Assembly: GCF_023205015.1 (NCBI RefSeq)
Contig: NZ_CP096258.1
Span: 868,001 to 932,000, forward strand
DNA length: 64,000 bases
Direction: 5' to 3'
Source: Providencia rettgeri
GTDB taxonomy: Bacteria; Pseudomonadota; Gammaproteobacteria; Enterobacterales; Enterobacteriaceae
This document shows, one piece after another, positions 1-9,592 of this stretch. The translations under genes were made by a program, and so were the position numbers. Below the pieces are notes generated by a model. That model was not told the origin of the DNA. It did no database searches and saw only the letters and a list, made by a program, of their open reading frames with translations. How positions within the stretch are numbered: the stretch's first letter is position 1; each line of letters opens with the position of its first letter.

Positions 1-443
1 AATACCCCGTCAGTGAAAAAGCCAATAGCACCACCTTGTTGTTTGATATTATCGATGCCTGTTAAAAAGGCCATTTCATCGCCGAGTTCACGGCCTTCAC
101 GAATACCCGCCAGAATTTTTTCTGGGATCATAATACTGGCAGAGCGAGATTCACCACGTATTTGCTTATGTTCAATCACTATCCAAGCAAATGTCATATC
201 GTCTTCGATACCCGCTTCAATACCAACCCAAAAATCCGCTTCAGGGCGAACTTGTCTAGAGGCCATAACACGTTGTCTAGCCCCAGTACGGGTTTCATTA
301 TTACCGATAGGTTGCTGTGGAACGCTGCTATCGACATTAATATCTTCAATTTGATAACTGCCAGCCCCAAAAACAGCATCGAAAGCAAGATGGATCGCTT
401 TAATTTTGGCAGGATTAGTCGTTGCAGCTATAACTTGGTACAT
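1..443 (-). CDS. yjjX: Inosine/xanthosine triphosphatase YjjX, 3' end cut by window
   Basis: House-cleaning NTPase that hydrolyses non-canonical purine nucleotides (ITP/XTP) so they do not enter nucleic acids. The reading frame opens with ATG at 443 (MYQVIAATTNPAKIKAI) and stays open to base 1, ending in GGAIGFFTDGV, a conserved stretch near the C-terminus of the family; about 147 codons are present and the last few dozen are missing. It is divergent from gpmB with only 52 bp between starts. The neighbourhood yjjX-gpmB-rob-creA-arcA is that of E. coli. The call rests on remembered family sequence and context. Confidence 0.9.
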   Translation of the reverse strand, partial: MYQVIAATTNPAKIKAIHLAFDAVFGAGSYQIEDINVDSSVPQQPIGNNETRTGARQRVMASRQVRPEADFWVGIEAGIEDDMTFAWIVIEHKQIRGESRSASIMIPEKILAGIREGRELGDEMAFLTGIDNIKQQGGAIGFFTDGV

Positions 444-495
444 TAATTATTTTCCTTTGAACACATACTTCGAAAAGTAATAACGGAACACATCT

Positions 496-1143
496 ATGTT
501 ACAGGTTTATCTTGTTCGCCATGGCGAAACTGAATGGAATTTAGCTCGTCGCATCCAGGGACAATCCGATAGCCCTCTGACCGCCACTGGACGACTGCAA
601 GCAAGGCAGGTGGCTGAGAGGATAAAGTCAGAAGGTATTACCCATATTATCACTAGTGATATGGGACGCACACTGGAAACTGCACAAATAATTGCAAGTG
701 TGTGCGAGTGTGAAATTACCACAGAACCGCGTCTACGTGAACTAAATATGGGTGTTCTTGAACAAAGAGCAATAGAGTCGTTAACGCCAGAGGAAGAACT
801 GTGGCGTAAAAGCTTAATTGATGGAACCCGAGGAGGACGAATTCCAGAGGGTGAATCAATGGAGGAGCTGTATACACGTATGTTTGCAGCACTTAATAGT
901 TGTTTAGATTTGCCTGAAGGTAGCCGCCCACTAATTGTTAGCCATGGGATTGCGTTGAGTACGTTAATTAGCCGTATTATGGGGGTTCCTGCTTACTCAG
1001 AACGTCGCCTACGTTTACGTAACTGTTCGTTATCTCGTGTTGATTATCAAAACAGCCCATGGTTAGCGAATGGTTGGATCGTGGAAACAGCAGGCGAAGT
1101 AACACACTTATCGCAGCCTGCTCTTGACGAACAGCAAGGCTAA
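496..1143 (+). CDS. gpmB: Histidine phosphatase family protein GpmB (YtjC)
   Basis: 215 residues, full length for GpmB. The histidine phosphatase signature LVRHGETEW lies at residues 6-14, with the phospho-accepting His at 9, and the second catalytic His is in VSHGIAL near residue 150. The family is annotated as phosphoglycerate mutase-like, but GpmB proteins are generally thought to act as phosphatases; the substrate cannot be read from sequence. It is monocistronic, divergent from yjjX and convergent with rob. Confidence 0.9.
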   Translation: MLQVYLVRHGETEWNLARRIQGQSDSPLTATGRLQARQVAERIKSEGITHIITSDMGRTLETAQIIASVCECEITTEPRLRELNMGVLEQRAIESLTPEEELWRKSLIDGTRGGRIPEGESMEELYTRMFAALNSCLDLPEGSRPLIVSHGIALSTLISRIMGVPAYSERRLRLRNCSLSRVDYQNSPWLANGWIVETAGEVTHLSQPALDEQQG

Positions 1144-1156
1144 CTATTTAGAAAAA

Positions 1157-1181
1157 GGAGTTTCAATAAACTGAAACTCCT
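1157..1181. terminator. Hairpin between gpmB and rob
   Basis: Inverted repeat AGGAGTTTCA / TGAAACTCCT with a 5-nt loop, preceded by an A run and followed by a T-rich tract. It suits a bidirectional terminator for the convergent gpmB and rob genes. Confidence 0.75.
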
Positions 1182-1186
1182 CTTCT

Positions 1187-2101
1187 TTAAGGGGTTGTGG
1201 CCGAACCTGTTTTGATGGGGACATAATAATCAAAGGTATCGATGTGTGTTTTAGGGTCATCATTTTCTGGGGTGATGTGACGTAAATCGATGTTTTTTAA
1301 TCGGTAATGTTCGATGTCATAACCTGGTCGGCGTGTTAAATTCAGCTTAGGCAGATATACACCATAAATTTGGTATAAAAACTCTTGTAATGCATCTCGA
1401 GTTGGCGTGCCATTGAACGAAAATTTAACATAATGGCCACTTGGTAGCGTTAAGCTCGTGTATTGGTCAGTATTAAAACTCGCATCTTCAGGTTTTACCG
1501 CCGTGGTATAGAATACCGTTTGTTCATCTTCTTTTTCTGGATTATGAATGGCATGGTGCAAGCCAAAAACTTCAGACGCAATCGTCGTCGTATTATCCAA
1601 ATAGTAGTGCCAAAAAGTTTGGCGCATTTGCGAACAAGCGGTCGACCACTCTTCTAACGCATAAGAACAACTTTGTTCCAAGCCAACTAATTCTTGTGCA
1701 GGCATTTGTAGGAACTCATGTTCAATATTCGTGTGATTATCTAAAATAATCGGTGGGCAAATACCTGCCGCACACCACTCTTCACTCCGACGGTAAAAAG
1801 CAGGGGTTAGGTTAAACTGCTTTTTAAAGGTTCGAGTAAAAGTTTGTTGCGAATCAAAGCGATACTGCAATGCAATATCAAGAATTGGTCGGCTTGTTAG
1901 CCGCAATGCCACAGCCGCACGAGAAAGCCTTCTGGCACGAATATAAGCACCAATCGCTTGGTCAGTCACCTCTTTGAACATTCGTTGTAAATGCCACTTT
2001 GAGTAACCCGCTTTTGCGGCAACATTATCCAGCGAGAGTGGTTTATCTAGGTTGTCATCTATCCAGCGAAGCAAGTCGCGAATAATATTAGTTTTATCCA
2101 T
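1187..2101 (-). CDS. rob: AraC/XylS-family transcriptional activator Rob
   Basis: 304 residues (E. coli Rob is 289). Residues 1-110 form the double helix-turn-helix of the AraC family (RWIDDNLDKPLSLDNVAAKA, then FDSQQTFTRTFKKQF). The remainder is a GyrI-like ligand-binding domain, which is C-terminal in Rob and absent from MarA/SoxS. Rob activates mar/sox/rob regulon genes (efflux, stress) and is post-translationally triggered by small hydrophobic ligands in E. coli. It sits between gpmB and creA as in E. coli. Confidence 0.92.
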   Translation of the reverse strand: MDKTNIIRDLLRWIDDNLDKPLSLDNVAAKAGYSKWHLQRMFKEVTDQAIGAYIRARRLSRAAVALRLTSRPILDIALQYRFDSQQTFTRTFKKQFNLTPAFYRRSEEWCAAGICPPIILDNHTNIEHEFLQMPAQELVGLEQSCSYALEEWSTACSQMRQTFWHYYLDNTTTIASEVFGLHHAIHNPEKEDEQTVFYTTAVKPEDASFNTDQYTSLTLPSGHYVKFSFNGTPTRDALQEFLYQIYGVYLPKLNLTRRPGYDIEHYRLKNIDLRHITPENDDPKTHIDTFDYYVPIKTGSATTP

Positions 2102-2286
2102 GTATATCCCCAGCCAATGCGACTTATAGAACAGATATAATCTATCAATGAATGGCTATTCTATATCAAGTTATCTTTTTCGGTTATAGTAAATGAGTTG
2201 TATTTGATAATTAGTTAAGAAAGTGAATAATAAGTCTTGCTTTACTACGAGGTTTTACCGATTTTTAGTTGAATAGGAAATTCAGT

Positions 2287-2763
2287 ATGCGTCGTTCCAG
2301 ATTAAAAAATATCATACTTGCGGCATTATTATCAGTGTTGCCGAGCATCACATTTGCTGAGGAAATTGGTTCAGTCGATACTGTTTTTAAAATTTTCGGC
2401 CCTGATCATAAAATTGTTGTAGAAGCATTTGATGATCCGGATGTTGAGAATGTCACTTGCTATTTAAGTCGTTCGAAAACAGGGGGGATCAAAGGGGGGT
2501 TAGGGTTAGCGGAAGACACCTCTGATGCTGCCATTTCATGTCAGCAAGTTGGACCGATTGAGTTAAGCGACCGCGTCAAACGTAAACCAACAAAAGGGCA
2601 GGTTGTTTTTCAAAAACGAACGTCTTTAGTCTTCAAAAAATTACAAGTTGTACGTTTTTACGATCCAAAACGTAATGCATTAATCTATTTGACTTATTCA
2701 GATAAGATGATCGACGGCTCACCAAAAAATGCGTTAAGTGCAGTACCAATTATGCCTTGGTGA
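2287..2763 (+). CDS. creA: CreA family periplasmic protein
   Basis: 158 residues from the ATG at 2287, which has AGGAAA about 7 nt upstream; a longer frame would need a TTG at 2269. An N-terminal signal peptide (MRRSRLKNIILAALLSVLP, cleaved after FA) is followed by the conserved CreA domain, including IGSVDTVFKIFGPDHKI and two Cys that may form a disulfide. Molecular function is unknown. In E. coli creA heads creABCD; here creBCD do not follow, and arcA lies immediately downstream in convergent orientation. Confidence 0.88.
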   Translation: MRRSRLKNIILAALLSVLPSITFAEEIGSVDTVFKIFGPDHKIVVEAFDDPDVENVTCYLSRSKTGGIKGGLGLAEDTSDAAISCQQVGPIELSDRVKRKPTKGQVVFQKRTSLVFKKLQVVRFYDPKRNALIYLTYSDKMIDGSPKNALSAVPIMPW

Positions 2764-2777
2764 TTAATTTAGATGAT

Positions 2778-2806
2778 AAAAAACCGGCTAAATAGCCGGT
2801 TTTTTG
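2778..2806. terminator. Bidirectional terminator creA/arcA
   Basis: Hairpin AACCGGCTA / TAGCCGGTT with A run before and T run after, between the convergent stops of creA and arcA. Confidence 0.85.
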
Positions 2807-2825
2807 AATATCAATTCAAAATTGA

Positions 2826-3542
2826 TTATTCGTCTAAATCACCACAGAAACGATAGCCTTCACCGTGGATGGTCGCAATGATTTCTGGTGTGTCAGGCGT
2901 TGATTCAAAATGTTTACGAATACGACGGATCGTGACATCAACCGTTCTATCGTGTGGCTTTAATTCACGGCCAGTCATTTTCTTCAGCAGGTCCGCACGA
3001 GTCTGAATTTTTCCTGGGTTTTCACAGAAATGCAGCATCGCACGGAATTCACTACGAGGTAATTTGTAGTGTTCACCTGCCGGGCTGACTAATGAACGGC
3101 TATTGATGTCTAATTCCCAACCATTAAACTTATAGCTTTCAACTAAACGACGCTCTTCGGTACCGCCCGCTAAATTCATTGTACGGGACAGTAAGTTGCG
3201 AGCACGAATAGTCAGTTCGCGTGGGTTAAATGGTTTAGTGATATAGTCATCAGCACCAATTTCAAGGCCAAGGATTTTATCCACTTCGTTATCACGTCCG
3301 GTTAGGAACATTAACGCAATGCTTTCTTGCTCACGAAGTTCACGAGCAAGTAATAAACCGTTTTTACCTGGTAAGTTAATATCCATGATGACTAAATTGA
3401 TGTCATGTTCAGAGAGAACATTATTCATCTCTTCGCCATCAGTTGCCTCATGAACCACATAGCCTTCCGCTTCAAAGATACTTTTCAGCGTATTGCGTGT
3501 GACAATTTCATCTTCAACAATCAAAATGTGTGGGGTCTGCAT
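2826..3542 (-). CDS. arcA: Aerobic respiration control response regulator ArcA
   Basis: 238 residues, the usual ArcA length. The receiver domain has phospho-acceptor Asp54 (LVIMDINLPG), the acidic pocket is ED at residues 10-11, and the conserved Lys is in the DDYITKPFNPREL segment; a winged-helix OmpR-type output domain follows (about 135-232). Partnered with ArcB (not in window), it represses respiratory genes under low oxygen. A consensus FNR site lies about 260 bp upstream, which agrees with FNR activation of arcA in E. coli. Confidence 0.96.
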   Translation of the reverse strand: MQTPHILIVEDEIVTRNTLKSIFEAEGYVVHEATDGEEMNNVLSEHDINLVIMDINLPGKNGLLLARELREQESIALMFLTGRDNEVDKILGLEIGADDYITKPFNPRELTIRARNLLSRTMNLAGGTEERRLVESYKFNGWELDINSRSLVSPAGEHYKLPRSEFRAMLHFCENPGKIQTRADLLKKMTGRELKPHDRTVDVTIRRIRKHFESTPDTPEIIATIHGEGYRFCGDLDE

Positions 3543-3799
3543 AGTTGCTACCTAAAGTATTAAAATAAGAATACTGAACTCACAATCCGTTTCCAGTTAG
3601 GTGGTTATTGATATTGTTCTTCTGGAAAAACACGCTTATGAGTATAAATTTGTTTTGAAATTCAACAGTGCCATCATGTTGCCATTTTAGGCAAAAGACT
3701 TTAACAACAAGTCTAAATATAAGCACTTTCCCAATATTGTACTGTTAACAGCAATATAACAGCTAATACTGCATTTACCACCTAAAAAACTAACTTTTG

Positions 3800-3813
3800 T
3801 TGATACATATCAA
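3800..3813. promoter_or_regulatory. Consensus FNR box upstream of arcA
   Basis: TTGATACATATCAA is a perfect match to the FNR consensus TTGAT-N4-ATCAA. It lies 258 bp before the arcA start. FNR-dependent anaerobic activation of arcA is known in E. coli; use of this site is inferred. Confidence 0.6.
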
Positions 3814-4550
3814 AATCAATTGTAGCACGTTAACAAAAATTGTTAGGTAGATAATTATATAAATTAATGCAGTATTTAGGAATCAGATAGCGTCTAAAAA
3901 AAGGGGAGCCGTTGATGCACTGGGGAGCTTTAGCTTGGTATTAATGAATATAATCTTCAATGGGTTAAATATACCATCATAAATAATGTTTAATTTGTGA
4001 GTTACCTCCAATTTTGAAAGGTTATTTTGATACACAGAAAGGTAAGTAATCACTCTGGTTAGAGATAACAGGATGCAAATATTCAATTTGTAAGTTTTTG
4101 TGTTATTTAATTAGGAAATATACTTATTTTATTTTGATAGTGTCAGTTTTTAACAATCACCTAGCATTTGTTTGTAATTTAAACAGACAAAAAATGTGGA
4201 TTCAAGTCCTCATACTTACCTTGTCATTTATTGTCATTACCGATTGTAGATTGATGACCATGAATGGTAAATGGCATGAAATATATGCGTTGAATGCATC
4301 GGTTGGGTTGCTCACTTTTTCATCTTGATTCTCTTCACAAGAAATGGCTAAAGGTCATCTTTTTTGTCTATTTTATAGGCGATTTTGTTTTTTGTCGGTT
4401 AAAAAATTATTCATCTTTAAATTTTAATTATTTTGGTTTTAAAAACCAACATTGGTGTGATGGGGGTCTTTTTGGAAAGGTGTTTTTCGTACTGGTAGAT
4501 AATTTATCAAGTAAAAAAAGGGTTTTAAAAGGGATGTTTTACAAATAAAT

Positions 4551-4585
4551 TTGACAAAATATAGCAATTGCTTTAACCGTATAGG
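4551..4585 (+). promoter_or_regulatory. Threonine operon promoter
   Basis: TTGACA at 4551-4556, followed after 15-17 bp by the TTTAACC segment that serves as -10 in E. coli thr, and then TATAGG as in E. coli. Located 37-70 bp before the leader peptide start. Confidence 0.6.
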
Positions 4586-4621
4586 GAGAAACTTAAAGAA
4601 TCTAAGAGACAGACAGAATCT

Positions 4622-4690
4622 ATGCGTAATATCAGCCTGACTATTATTATTACCACCACCACCGTAACCACAGGAAACGGGGCGGGCTGA
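4622..4690 (+). CDS. thrL: thr operon leader peptide
   Basis: 22-codon peptide beginning MRNISLTIII and ending TTGNGAG, with seven Thr and four Ile codons clustered between codons 4 and 17. It corresponds to E. coli ThrL (similar Thr/Ile content, same GNGAG end). Ribosome stalling at these codons when charged tRNA-Thr or tRNA-Ile is scarce prevents formation of the terminator at 4715-4749. The start is preceded by the conserved AGACAGACAGA leader sequence. Confidence 0.93.
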   Translation: MRNISLTIIITTTTVTTGNGAG

Positions 4691-4714
4691 CGCATCCAAA
4701 AAATAAAAATGAAA

Positions 4715-4749
4715 AAGCCCGCATACTTAAACGATGCGGGCTTTTTTTT
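4715..4749 (+). terminator. thr attenuator terminator
   Basis: Stem AAGCCCGCAT / ATGCGGGCTT followed by eight T residues, between thrL and thrA. It is the rho-independent terminator of the threonine attenuator, and translation of thrL decides whether it forms. Confidence 0.92.
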
Positions 4750-4774
4750 GGTGTTAATTCAGGAGAGAAATACC

Positions 4775-7234
4775 ATGCGTGTGCTTAAATTTGGCGGTAC
4801 TTCGGTTGCAAATGACGAACGAGTACTGAATGTTGCTGACATCGCTGAAGGCAAATTAGCAGATGGACAAGTGGCTTTGGTGTTATCCGCGCCAGCAAAA
4901 ATCACTAACCATTTGGTTGCTATGATTGAAAAAACGGTTGCAGGACAAGATGTCATCACGCATGTTAATGATGCTGAAATGATTTTTGCTAACCTTTTAA
5001 AAGGATTAAAAGAAAAACAACCCGGTTTTGAATATGACCGGTTAAAAAAACTGACAGAACAAGAATTCGCGCAAATCAAACAAGTACTGCATGGTATTAC
5101 TCTTCTCGGACAGTGTCCAGACAGCATTAACGCATCAATTATCTGCCGTGGTGAGAAACTCTCTATCGCTATTATGGAGTCAGTGCTAAAAGCTCGCGGC
5201 CATAATGTGACCGTCATTAACCCTGTTGAGAGCTTACTTGCGAAAGGCCACTACCTTGAATCTACGGTTGATATAAATGAGTCAACAAAACGCATTTCTG
5301 ATTTAAATATACCGAAAGATCATTTTGTCTTAATGGCAGGCTTCACTGCAGGTAATGAGAAGGGTGAACTAGTGGTATTAGGCCGTAATGGCTCCGACTA
5401 TTCAGCAGCAGTGTTAGCGGCTTGCTTACGCGCTGATTGTTGTGAAATTTGGACTGATGTTGATGGGGTCTATACATGTGACCCGCGTTTAGTGCCTGAC
5501 GCTCGCTTGTTAAAAGGGATGTCATATCAGGAGGCTATGGAGTTATCCTATTTTGGCGCCAAAGTTCTCCATCCTCGTACCATTGCCCCAATTGCTCAAT
5601 TCCAAATCCCTTGCCTGATAAAAAATACCACCAATTTAAGCGCACCAGGCACTTTAATTGGCGATGGCCAAACTGACGACAGCACACCAGTGAAAGGGAT
5701 CACCAATCTGAATAATATGGCGATGATCAACGTATCTGGTCCCGGTATGAAGGGAATGGTGGGGATGGCTGCACGCATTTTTTCCGTCATGTCTCGTAAA
5801 GGGATCTCGGTTGTTCTGATCACGCAATCCTCATCAGAATACAGTATTAGTTTTTGTGTCCCGCAAAATGAGTTAGTCAGAGCACGCGCTGCACTGGAAG
5901 AAGAGTTTTACTTAGAACTAAAAGATGGCGTACTTGAGCCGCTGGATGTGATGGAGCAGTTAGCGATCATTTCTGTGGTAGGTGATGGTATGCGTACTTT
6001 GAAAGGCATTTCGGCGCGTTTCTTCTCTGCGTTAACTCGCGGCAACATCAATATTGTGGCTATCGCTCAAGGTTCTTCTGAACGTTCAATTTCTGCGGTA
6101 ATTGCCAATGAGTCTGCAACAACGGCAGTGCGTTTATGTCACCAAATGCTATTTAATGCAGAACAAGTTATTGAAGCCTTTGTTATCGGTGTGGGTGGTG
6201 TTGGTAATGCGTTAATTGAACAAATTCATCGCCAGCAACAATGGCTAAAACAAAAACATATCGACTTACGTGTCTGTGGTATTGCGAATTCACGTGCAAT
6301 GCTAACGGATATGCAAGGGATCGATTTAGATAATTGGAAAGCGGAACTGGCGGAAGCGAAAGAGCCATTTAGCTTAAGCCGCTTAATTCGTTTAGAGCGT
6401 GAATACCATTTCTTGAACCCTGTCATTATCGATTGTACATCAAATCAGGAAATCGCAGAGCAGTACGTCAACTTCTTGAAAGATGGCTTTAATGTGGTCA
6501 CACCGAATAAAAAAGCCAACACTTTATCGATGGATTATTACCACCAATTACGTGCTGCAAGTGAAACATCGAAACGTAAATTCCTCTATGACACCAACGT
6601 AGGGGCGGGTTTACCCGTTATTGAAAACCTACAAAACTTACTGAACGCAGGGGATGAACTGGTTCACTTTAGCGGAATTTTATCGGGTTCTTTATCATTT
6701 ATCTTTGGGAAATTAGATGAGGGCATGTCTTTATCGGAAGCCACAACACTGGCTAAAGAAAAAGGTTTTACAGAACCAGACCCTCGAGATGATTTATCCG
6801 GTATGGATGTGGCGCGTAAATTATTAATTTTAGCGCGTGAAGCAGGTTATAATTTAGAACTGCAAGATATTGAAATTGAAGCCGTTTTACCTGCTGATTT
6901 TGATAGCAGTGGTTCTGTTCCTGAGTTTATGGCTCGTTTACCCCAACTGGATGCACAATTTGCACAGCGTATAAAAGCCGCAGAAGCGGAAGAAAAAGTG
7001 TTACGCTATGTTGGGTTGATTGAAGAAGGGCGCTGTCAGGTTAAAATTGTTGCTGTTGATGGTAATGACCCTCTCTTCAAGGTTAAAAATGGCGAAAATG
7101 CACTGGCCTTCTATACGCGTTATTACCAGCCAATTCCTTTAGTATTAAGAGGTTATGGTGCGGGTAATGATGTCACTGCCGCAGGTGTGTTTGCAGATAT
7201 GCTGCGTACCCTTTCATGGAAACTGGGAGTTTAA
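4775..7234 (+). CDS. thrA: Bifunctional aspartokinase I / homoserine dehydrogenase I
   Basis: 819 residues from the ATG at 4775, preceded by AGGAGAG; an upstream in-frame ATG at 4709 lies inside the attenuator and is rejected. The aspartokinase domain (KFGGTSVAN at 5-13; about 1-285) is followed by two ACT domains for threonine feedback (about 310-460). The NAD(P)-dependent homoserine dehydrogenase domain starts near residue 465 with GVGGVGNALIEQI. It catalyses the first and third steps from aspartate to threonine. First structural gene of thrABC, with 3 bp to thrB. Confidence 0.97.
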   Translation: MRVLKFGGTSVANDERVLNVADIAEGKLADGQVALVLSAPAKITNHLVAMIEKTVAGQDVITHVNDAEMIFANLLKGLKEKQPGFEYDRLKKLTEQEFAQIKQVLHGITLLGQCPDSINASIICRGEKLSIAIMESVLKARGHNVTVINPVESLLAKGHYLESTVDINESTKRISDLNIPKDHFVLMAGFTAGNEKGELVVLGRNGSDYSAAVLAACLRADCCEIWTDVDGVYTCDPRLVPDARLLKGMSYQEAMELSYFGAKVLHPRTIAPIAQFQIPCLIKNTTNLSAPGTLIGDGQTDDSTPVKGITNLNNMAMINVSGPGMKGMVGMAARIFSVMSRKGISVVLITQSSSEYSISFCVPQNELVRARAALEEEFYLELKDGVLEPLDVMEQLAIISVVGDGMRTLKGISARFFSALTRGNINIVAIAQGSSERSISAVIANESATTAVRLCHQMLFNAEQVIEAFVIGVGGVGNALIEQIHRQQQWLKQKHIDLRVCGIANSRAMLTDMQGIDLDNWKAELAEAKEPFSLSRLIRLEREYHFLNPVIIDCTSNQEIAEQYVNFLKDGFNVVTPNKKANTLSMDYYHQLRAASETSKRKFLYDTNVGAGLPVIENLQNLLNAGDELVHFSGILSGSLSFIFGKLDEGMSLSEATTLAKEKGFTEPDPRDDLSGMDVARKLLILAREAGYNLELQDIEIEAVLPADFDSSGSVPEFMARLPQLDAQFAQRIKAAEAEEKVLRYVGLIEEGRCQVKIVAVDGNDPLFKVKNGENALAFYTRYYQPIPLVLRGYGAGNDVTAAGVFADMLRTLSWKLGV

Positions 7235-7237
7235 TAA

Positions 7238-8167
7238 GTGATTAAAGTTTATGCACCGGCTTCAATTGGTAATGTGAGCGTCGGGTTTGATGTTCTTGGA
7301 GCGGCAGTTTCTCCAGCAGATGGCTCATTGTTAGGTGATTGTGTAACAGTTGAAGCGGCGGACACTTTTTCGTTGACGAATAAAGGCAAATTCGTAGCTA
7401 AACTTCCGAAAAAAAATGAACACAATATTGTTTACCAGTGCTGGCAATTGTTTTGTGAGCGCCTTGGTCGACCATTAAATGTCGCTATGACACTCGAAAA
7501 AAATATGCCAATTGGTTCAGGGCTCGGTTCTAGTGCGTGCTCTGTTGTCGCAGCGCTGATGGCGCTAAATGAATTTGCAGAGAAACCCTTCGATGATACT
7601 CAACTGCTTGGCATGATGGGGGAGCTCGAGGGGCGTATTTCAGGAAGTGTGCACTATGATAACGTCGCACCGTGCTTTTTAGGTGGTTTACAGCTGATTA
7701 TCGAACAGAATGGCATTATTTCTCAGCCAGTACCTGCATTTGAAAACTGGTATTGGGTGATGGCTTATCCAGGAATTAAAGTGTCGACTGCGGAAGCGCG
7801 TGCAATCCTTCCTGATAGCTATCCTCGCCATGACATTGTAAACCATGGTCGATACCTATCAGGGTTCATTCATGCTTGTCATACAAACCAATCGTTACTT
7901 GCAGCAACGATGATCCAAGATGTTGTGGCTGAACCTTATCGTACACAGCTATTACCGGGTTTTGCGGCAGCACGTCAGAATGCAAAAGAAATTGGTGCGT
8001 TAGCGTGTGGTATTTCAGGCTCAGGGCCAACACTGTTCGCTATTTGCGATGACAAACAAATCGCTGAAAAAATGGCGAGCTACTTGAAACAACATTATAT
8101 TCAGAATGATGAAGGCTTTGTGCATATCTGCCGTTTGGATCTGGCCGGGGCAAGGACAATAGGGTAA
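7238..8167 (+). CDS. thrB: Homoserine kinase
   Basis: 309 residues with a GTG start 3 bp after the thrA stop. GHMP-kinase family: the ATP-binding glycine loop PIGSGLGSSACS is at 91-102, and the C-terminal GISGSGPTLFA motif is present. It phosphorylates L-homoserine to O-phosphohomoserine, the substrate for ThrC. Translational coupling within thrABC is likely from the tight spacing. Confidence 0.97.
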   Translation: MIKVYAPASIGNVSVGFDVLGAAVSPADGSLLGDCVTVEAADTFSLTNKGKFVAKLPKKNEHNIVYQCWQLFCERLGRPLNVAMTLEKNMPIGSGLGSSACSVVAALMALNEFAEKPFDDTQLLGMMGELEGRISGSVHYDNVAPCFLGGLQLIIEQNGIISQPVPAFENWYWVMAYPGIKVSTAEARAILPDSYPRHDIVNHGRYLSGFIHACHTNQSLLAATMIQDVVAEPYRTQLLPGFAAARQNAKEIGALACGISGSGPTLFAICDDKQIAEKMASYLKQHYIQNDEGFVHICRLDLAGARTIG

Positions 8168-8170
8168 ATA

Positions 8171-9466
8171 ATGAAACTGTATAATTTAAAAGATAACAAC
8201 GAACAAGTAAGTTTTGCGCAAGCAGTTAAGCAAGGTTTAGGCAAGCAACAAGGTCTATTTTTTCCTCAAGACTTACCTGAATTCACTGCGGCTGAAATCG
8301 ACGAATTATTAAAATTAGACTTTGTCACTCGTAGCAGTCGTATTTTAAGTGCTTTTATTGGTGATGAAATCCCTCATGAAGAGCTCGCTGCAAGAGTCAA
8401 AGCCGCGTTCGCTTTTCCTGCGCCAGTTTCTCAGGTTGAAGATGATGTTGCGACGTTGGAGCTATATCATGGGCCAACACTCGCATTTAAAGATTTCGGT
8501 GGCCGCTTTATGGCTCAGGCGCTGGGGCAAGTCGCTGGTGAGCAGCCGGTGACCATTTTGACTGCCACTTCTGGGGATACAGGAGCAGCTGTTGCACACG
8601 CATTCTACCGTCTTAAGAACGTGCAGGTTGTTATTCTCTACCCAGAAGGAAAAATTAGCCCGCTGCAAGAAAAACTCTTCTGCACGCTGGGTGAAAATAT
8701 TCATACGGTTGCAATTAAAGATGACTTCGATGCATGCCAGGCATTGGTTAAACAATCGTTTGATGATGAAGAACTGAAAAAGGCGTTGTATTTAAACTCT
8801 GCGAACTCGATCAATATCAGCCGTTTATTAGCGCAAATTTGTTATTACTTTGAAGCTGTCGCACAGATCCCAGCAGAAAAACGGGATCAATTAGTGATCT
8901 CAGTTCCGAGTGGTAACTTTGGGGATCTTACGGCTGGTTTATTAGCCAAATCAATGGGCTTACCTGTTAAACGCTTTATTGCAGCTACTAACGTCAATGA
9001 TACTGTGCCGCGTTACCTTGTTGATGGGCAATGGAAACCAAAGCAAACTGTGGCAACATTATCGAACGCCATGGATGTTAGCCAGCCAAACAACTGGCCT
9101 CGTATTGAAGAGTTATTCCGTCGTAAAGGTTGGTCTCTTGATGAATTAGGCCACGGGGCGGTGAGTGACGAAGTGACTAAAGAGACAGTACGTGAATTAG
9201 ATAAAAAAGGGTATTTATCTGAGCCACATGCTGCGGTGGCTTATCGTGTGCTTCGTGACCAGTTGGAAGAAGGTGAATACGGGCTGTTTTTAGGTACGGC
9301 ACACCCAGCTAAATTTAAAGAAAGTGTTGAAGAAATTCTTAATAAAGCAATACCTTTGCCTAAAGAGTTAGCAGAGCGTGCGGAACTCCCACTACTCTCA
9401 CACTTTTTACCCTCTGATTTTGCACAATTACGCACATTTTTAATGAAGTTAGCACCTAAACAATAA
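8171..9466 (+). CDS. thrC: Threonine synthase
   Basis: 431 residues (E. coli 428). PLP enzyme of fold type II: the cofactor lysine is in LAFKDFGGRF (Lys107, same position as E. coli) and the phosphate-binding loop is in TATSGDTGAA. It converts O-phosphohomoserine to threonine. Last gene of the operon, followed by a terminator. Confidence 0.97.
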   Translation: MKLYNLKDNNEQVSFAQAVKQGLGKQQGLFFPQDLPEFTAAEIDELLKLDFVTRSSRILSAFIGDEIPHEELAARVKAAFAFPAPVSQVEDDVATLELYHGPTLAFKDFGGRFMAQALGQVAGEQPVTILTATSGDTGAAVAHAFYRLKNVQVVILYPEGKISPLQEKLFCTLGENIHTVAIKDDFDACQALVKQSFDDEELKKALYLNSANSINISRLLAQICYYFEAVAQIPAEKRDQLVISVPSGNFGDLTAGLLAKSMGLPVKRFIAATNVNDTVPRYLVDGQWKPKQTVATLSNAMDVSQPNNWPRIEELFRRKGWSLDELGHGAVSDEVTKETVRELDKKGYLSEPHAAVAYRVLRDQLEEGEYGLFLGTAHPAKFKESVEEILNKAIPLPKELAERAELPLLSHFLPSDFAQLRTFLMKLAPKQ

Positions 9467-9482
9467 AGAATACATGGATACG

Positions 9483-9510
9483 AAAAACGGAAGCGGTAGC
9501 TTCCGTTTTT
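9483..9510 (+). terminator. thr operon terminator
   Basis: Stem AAAAACGGAAGC / GCTTCCGTTTTT with GGTA loop, 17 bp after the thrC stop. Symmetric A and T runs suggest it also works for the opposite strand. Confidence 0.9.
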
Positions 9511-9592
9511 ATTGATAAGACCATTTTTTATAAAGATAATTATAGGGTTTCATATTGCCACATCACTTATTCACTTCTAACGGATTTGTTTA

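Larger units (their letters stand above)
3543..4621. other. Long arcA-thrL intergenic region
   Basis: About 1.08 kb, very AT-rich, between the divergent arcA and thr operon. I see the arcA upstream control region, one consensus FNR box (3800-3813) and the thr promoter at the right end. Two short frames (4098-4328 and 4294-4548) have no ribosome binding site or recognisable family and are not called. E. coli has yjjY and a methyltransferase gene here; neither is visible. Confidence 0.6.

Noticed and set aside
4098..4548. Two short frames between arcA and thrL
   Set aside because: Hydrophobic and AT-driven, without SD, conserved family or operon context. Not supported as genes.
4709..4774. Upstream in-frame extension of thrA
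   Set aside because: The extension runs through the attenuator terminator and is not conserved; the ATG at 4775 has a good SD and gives the normal protein length.
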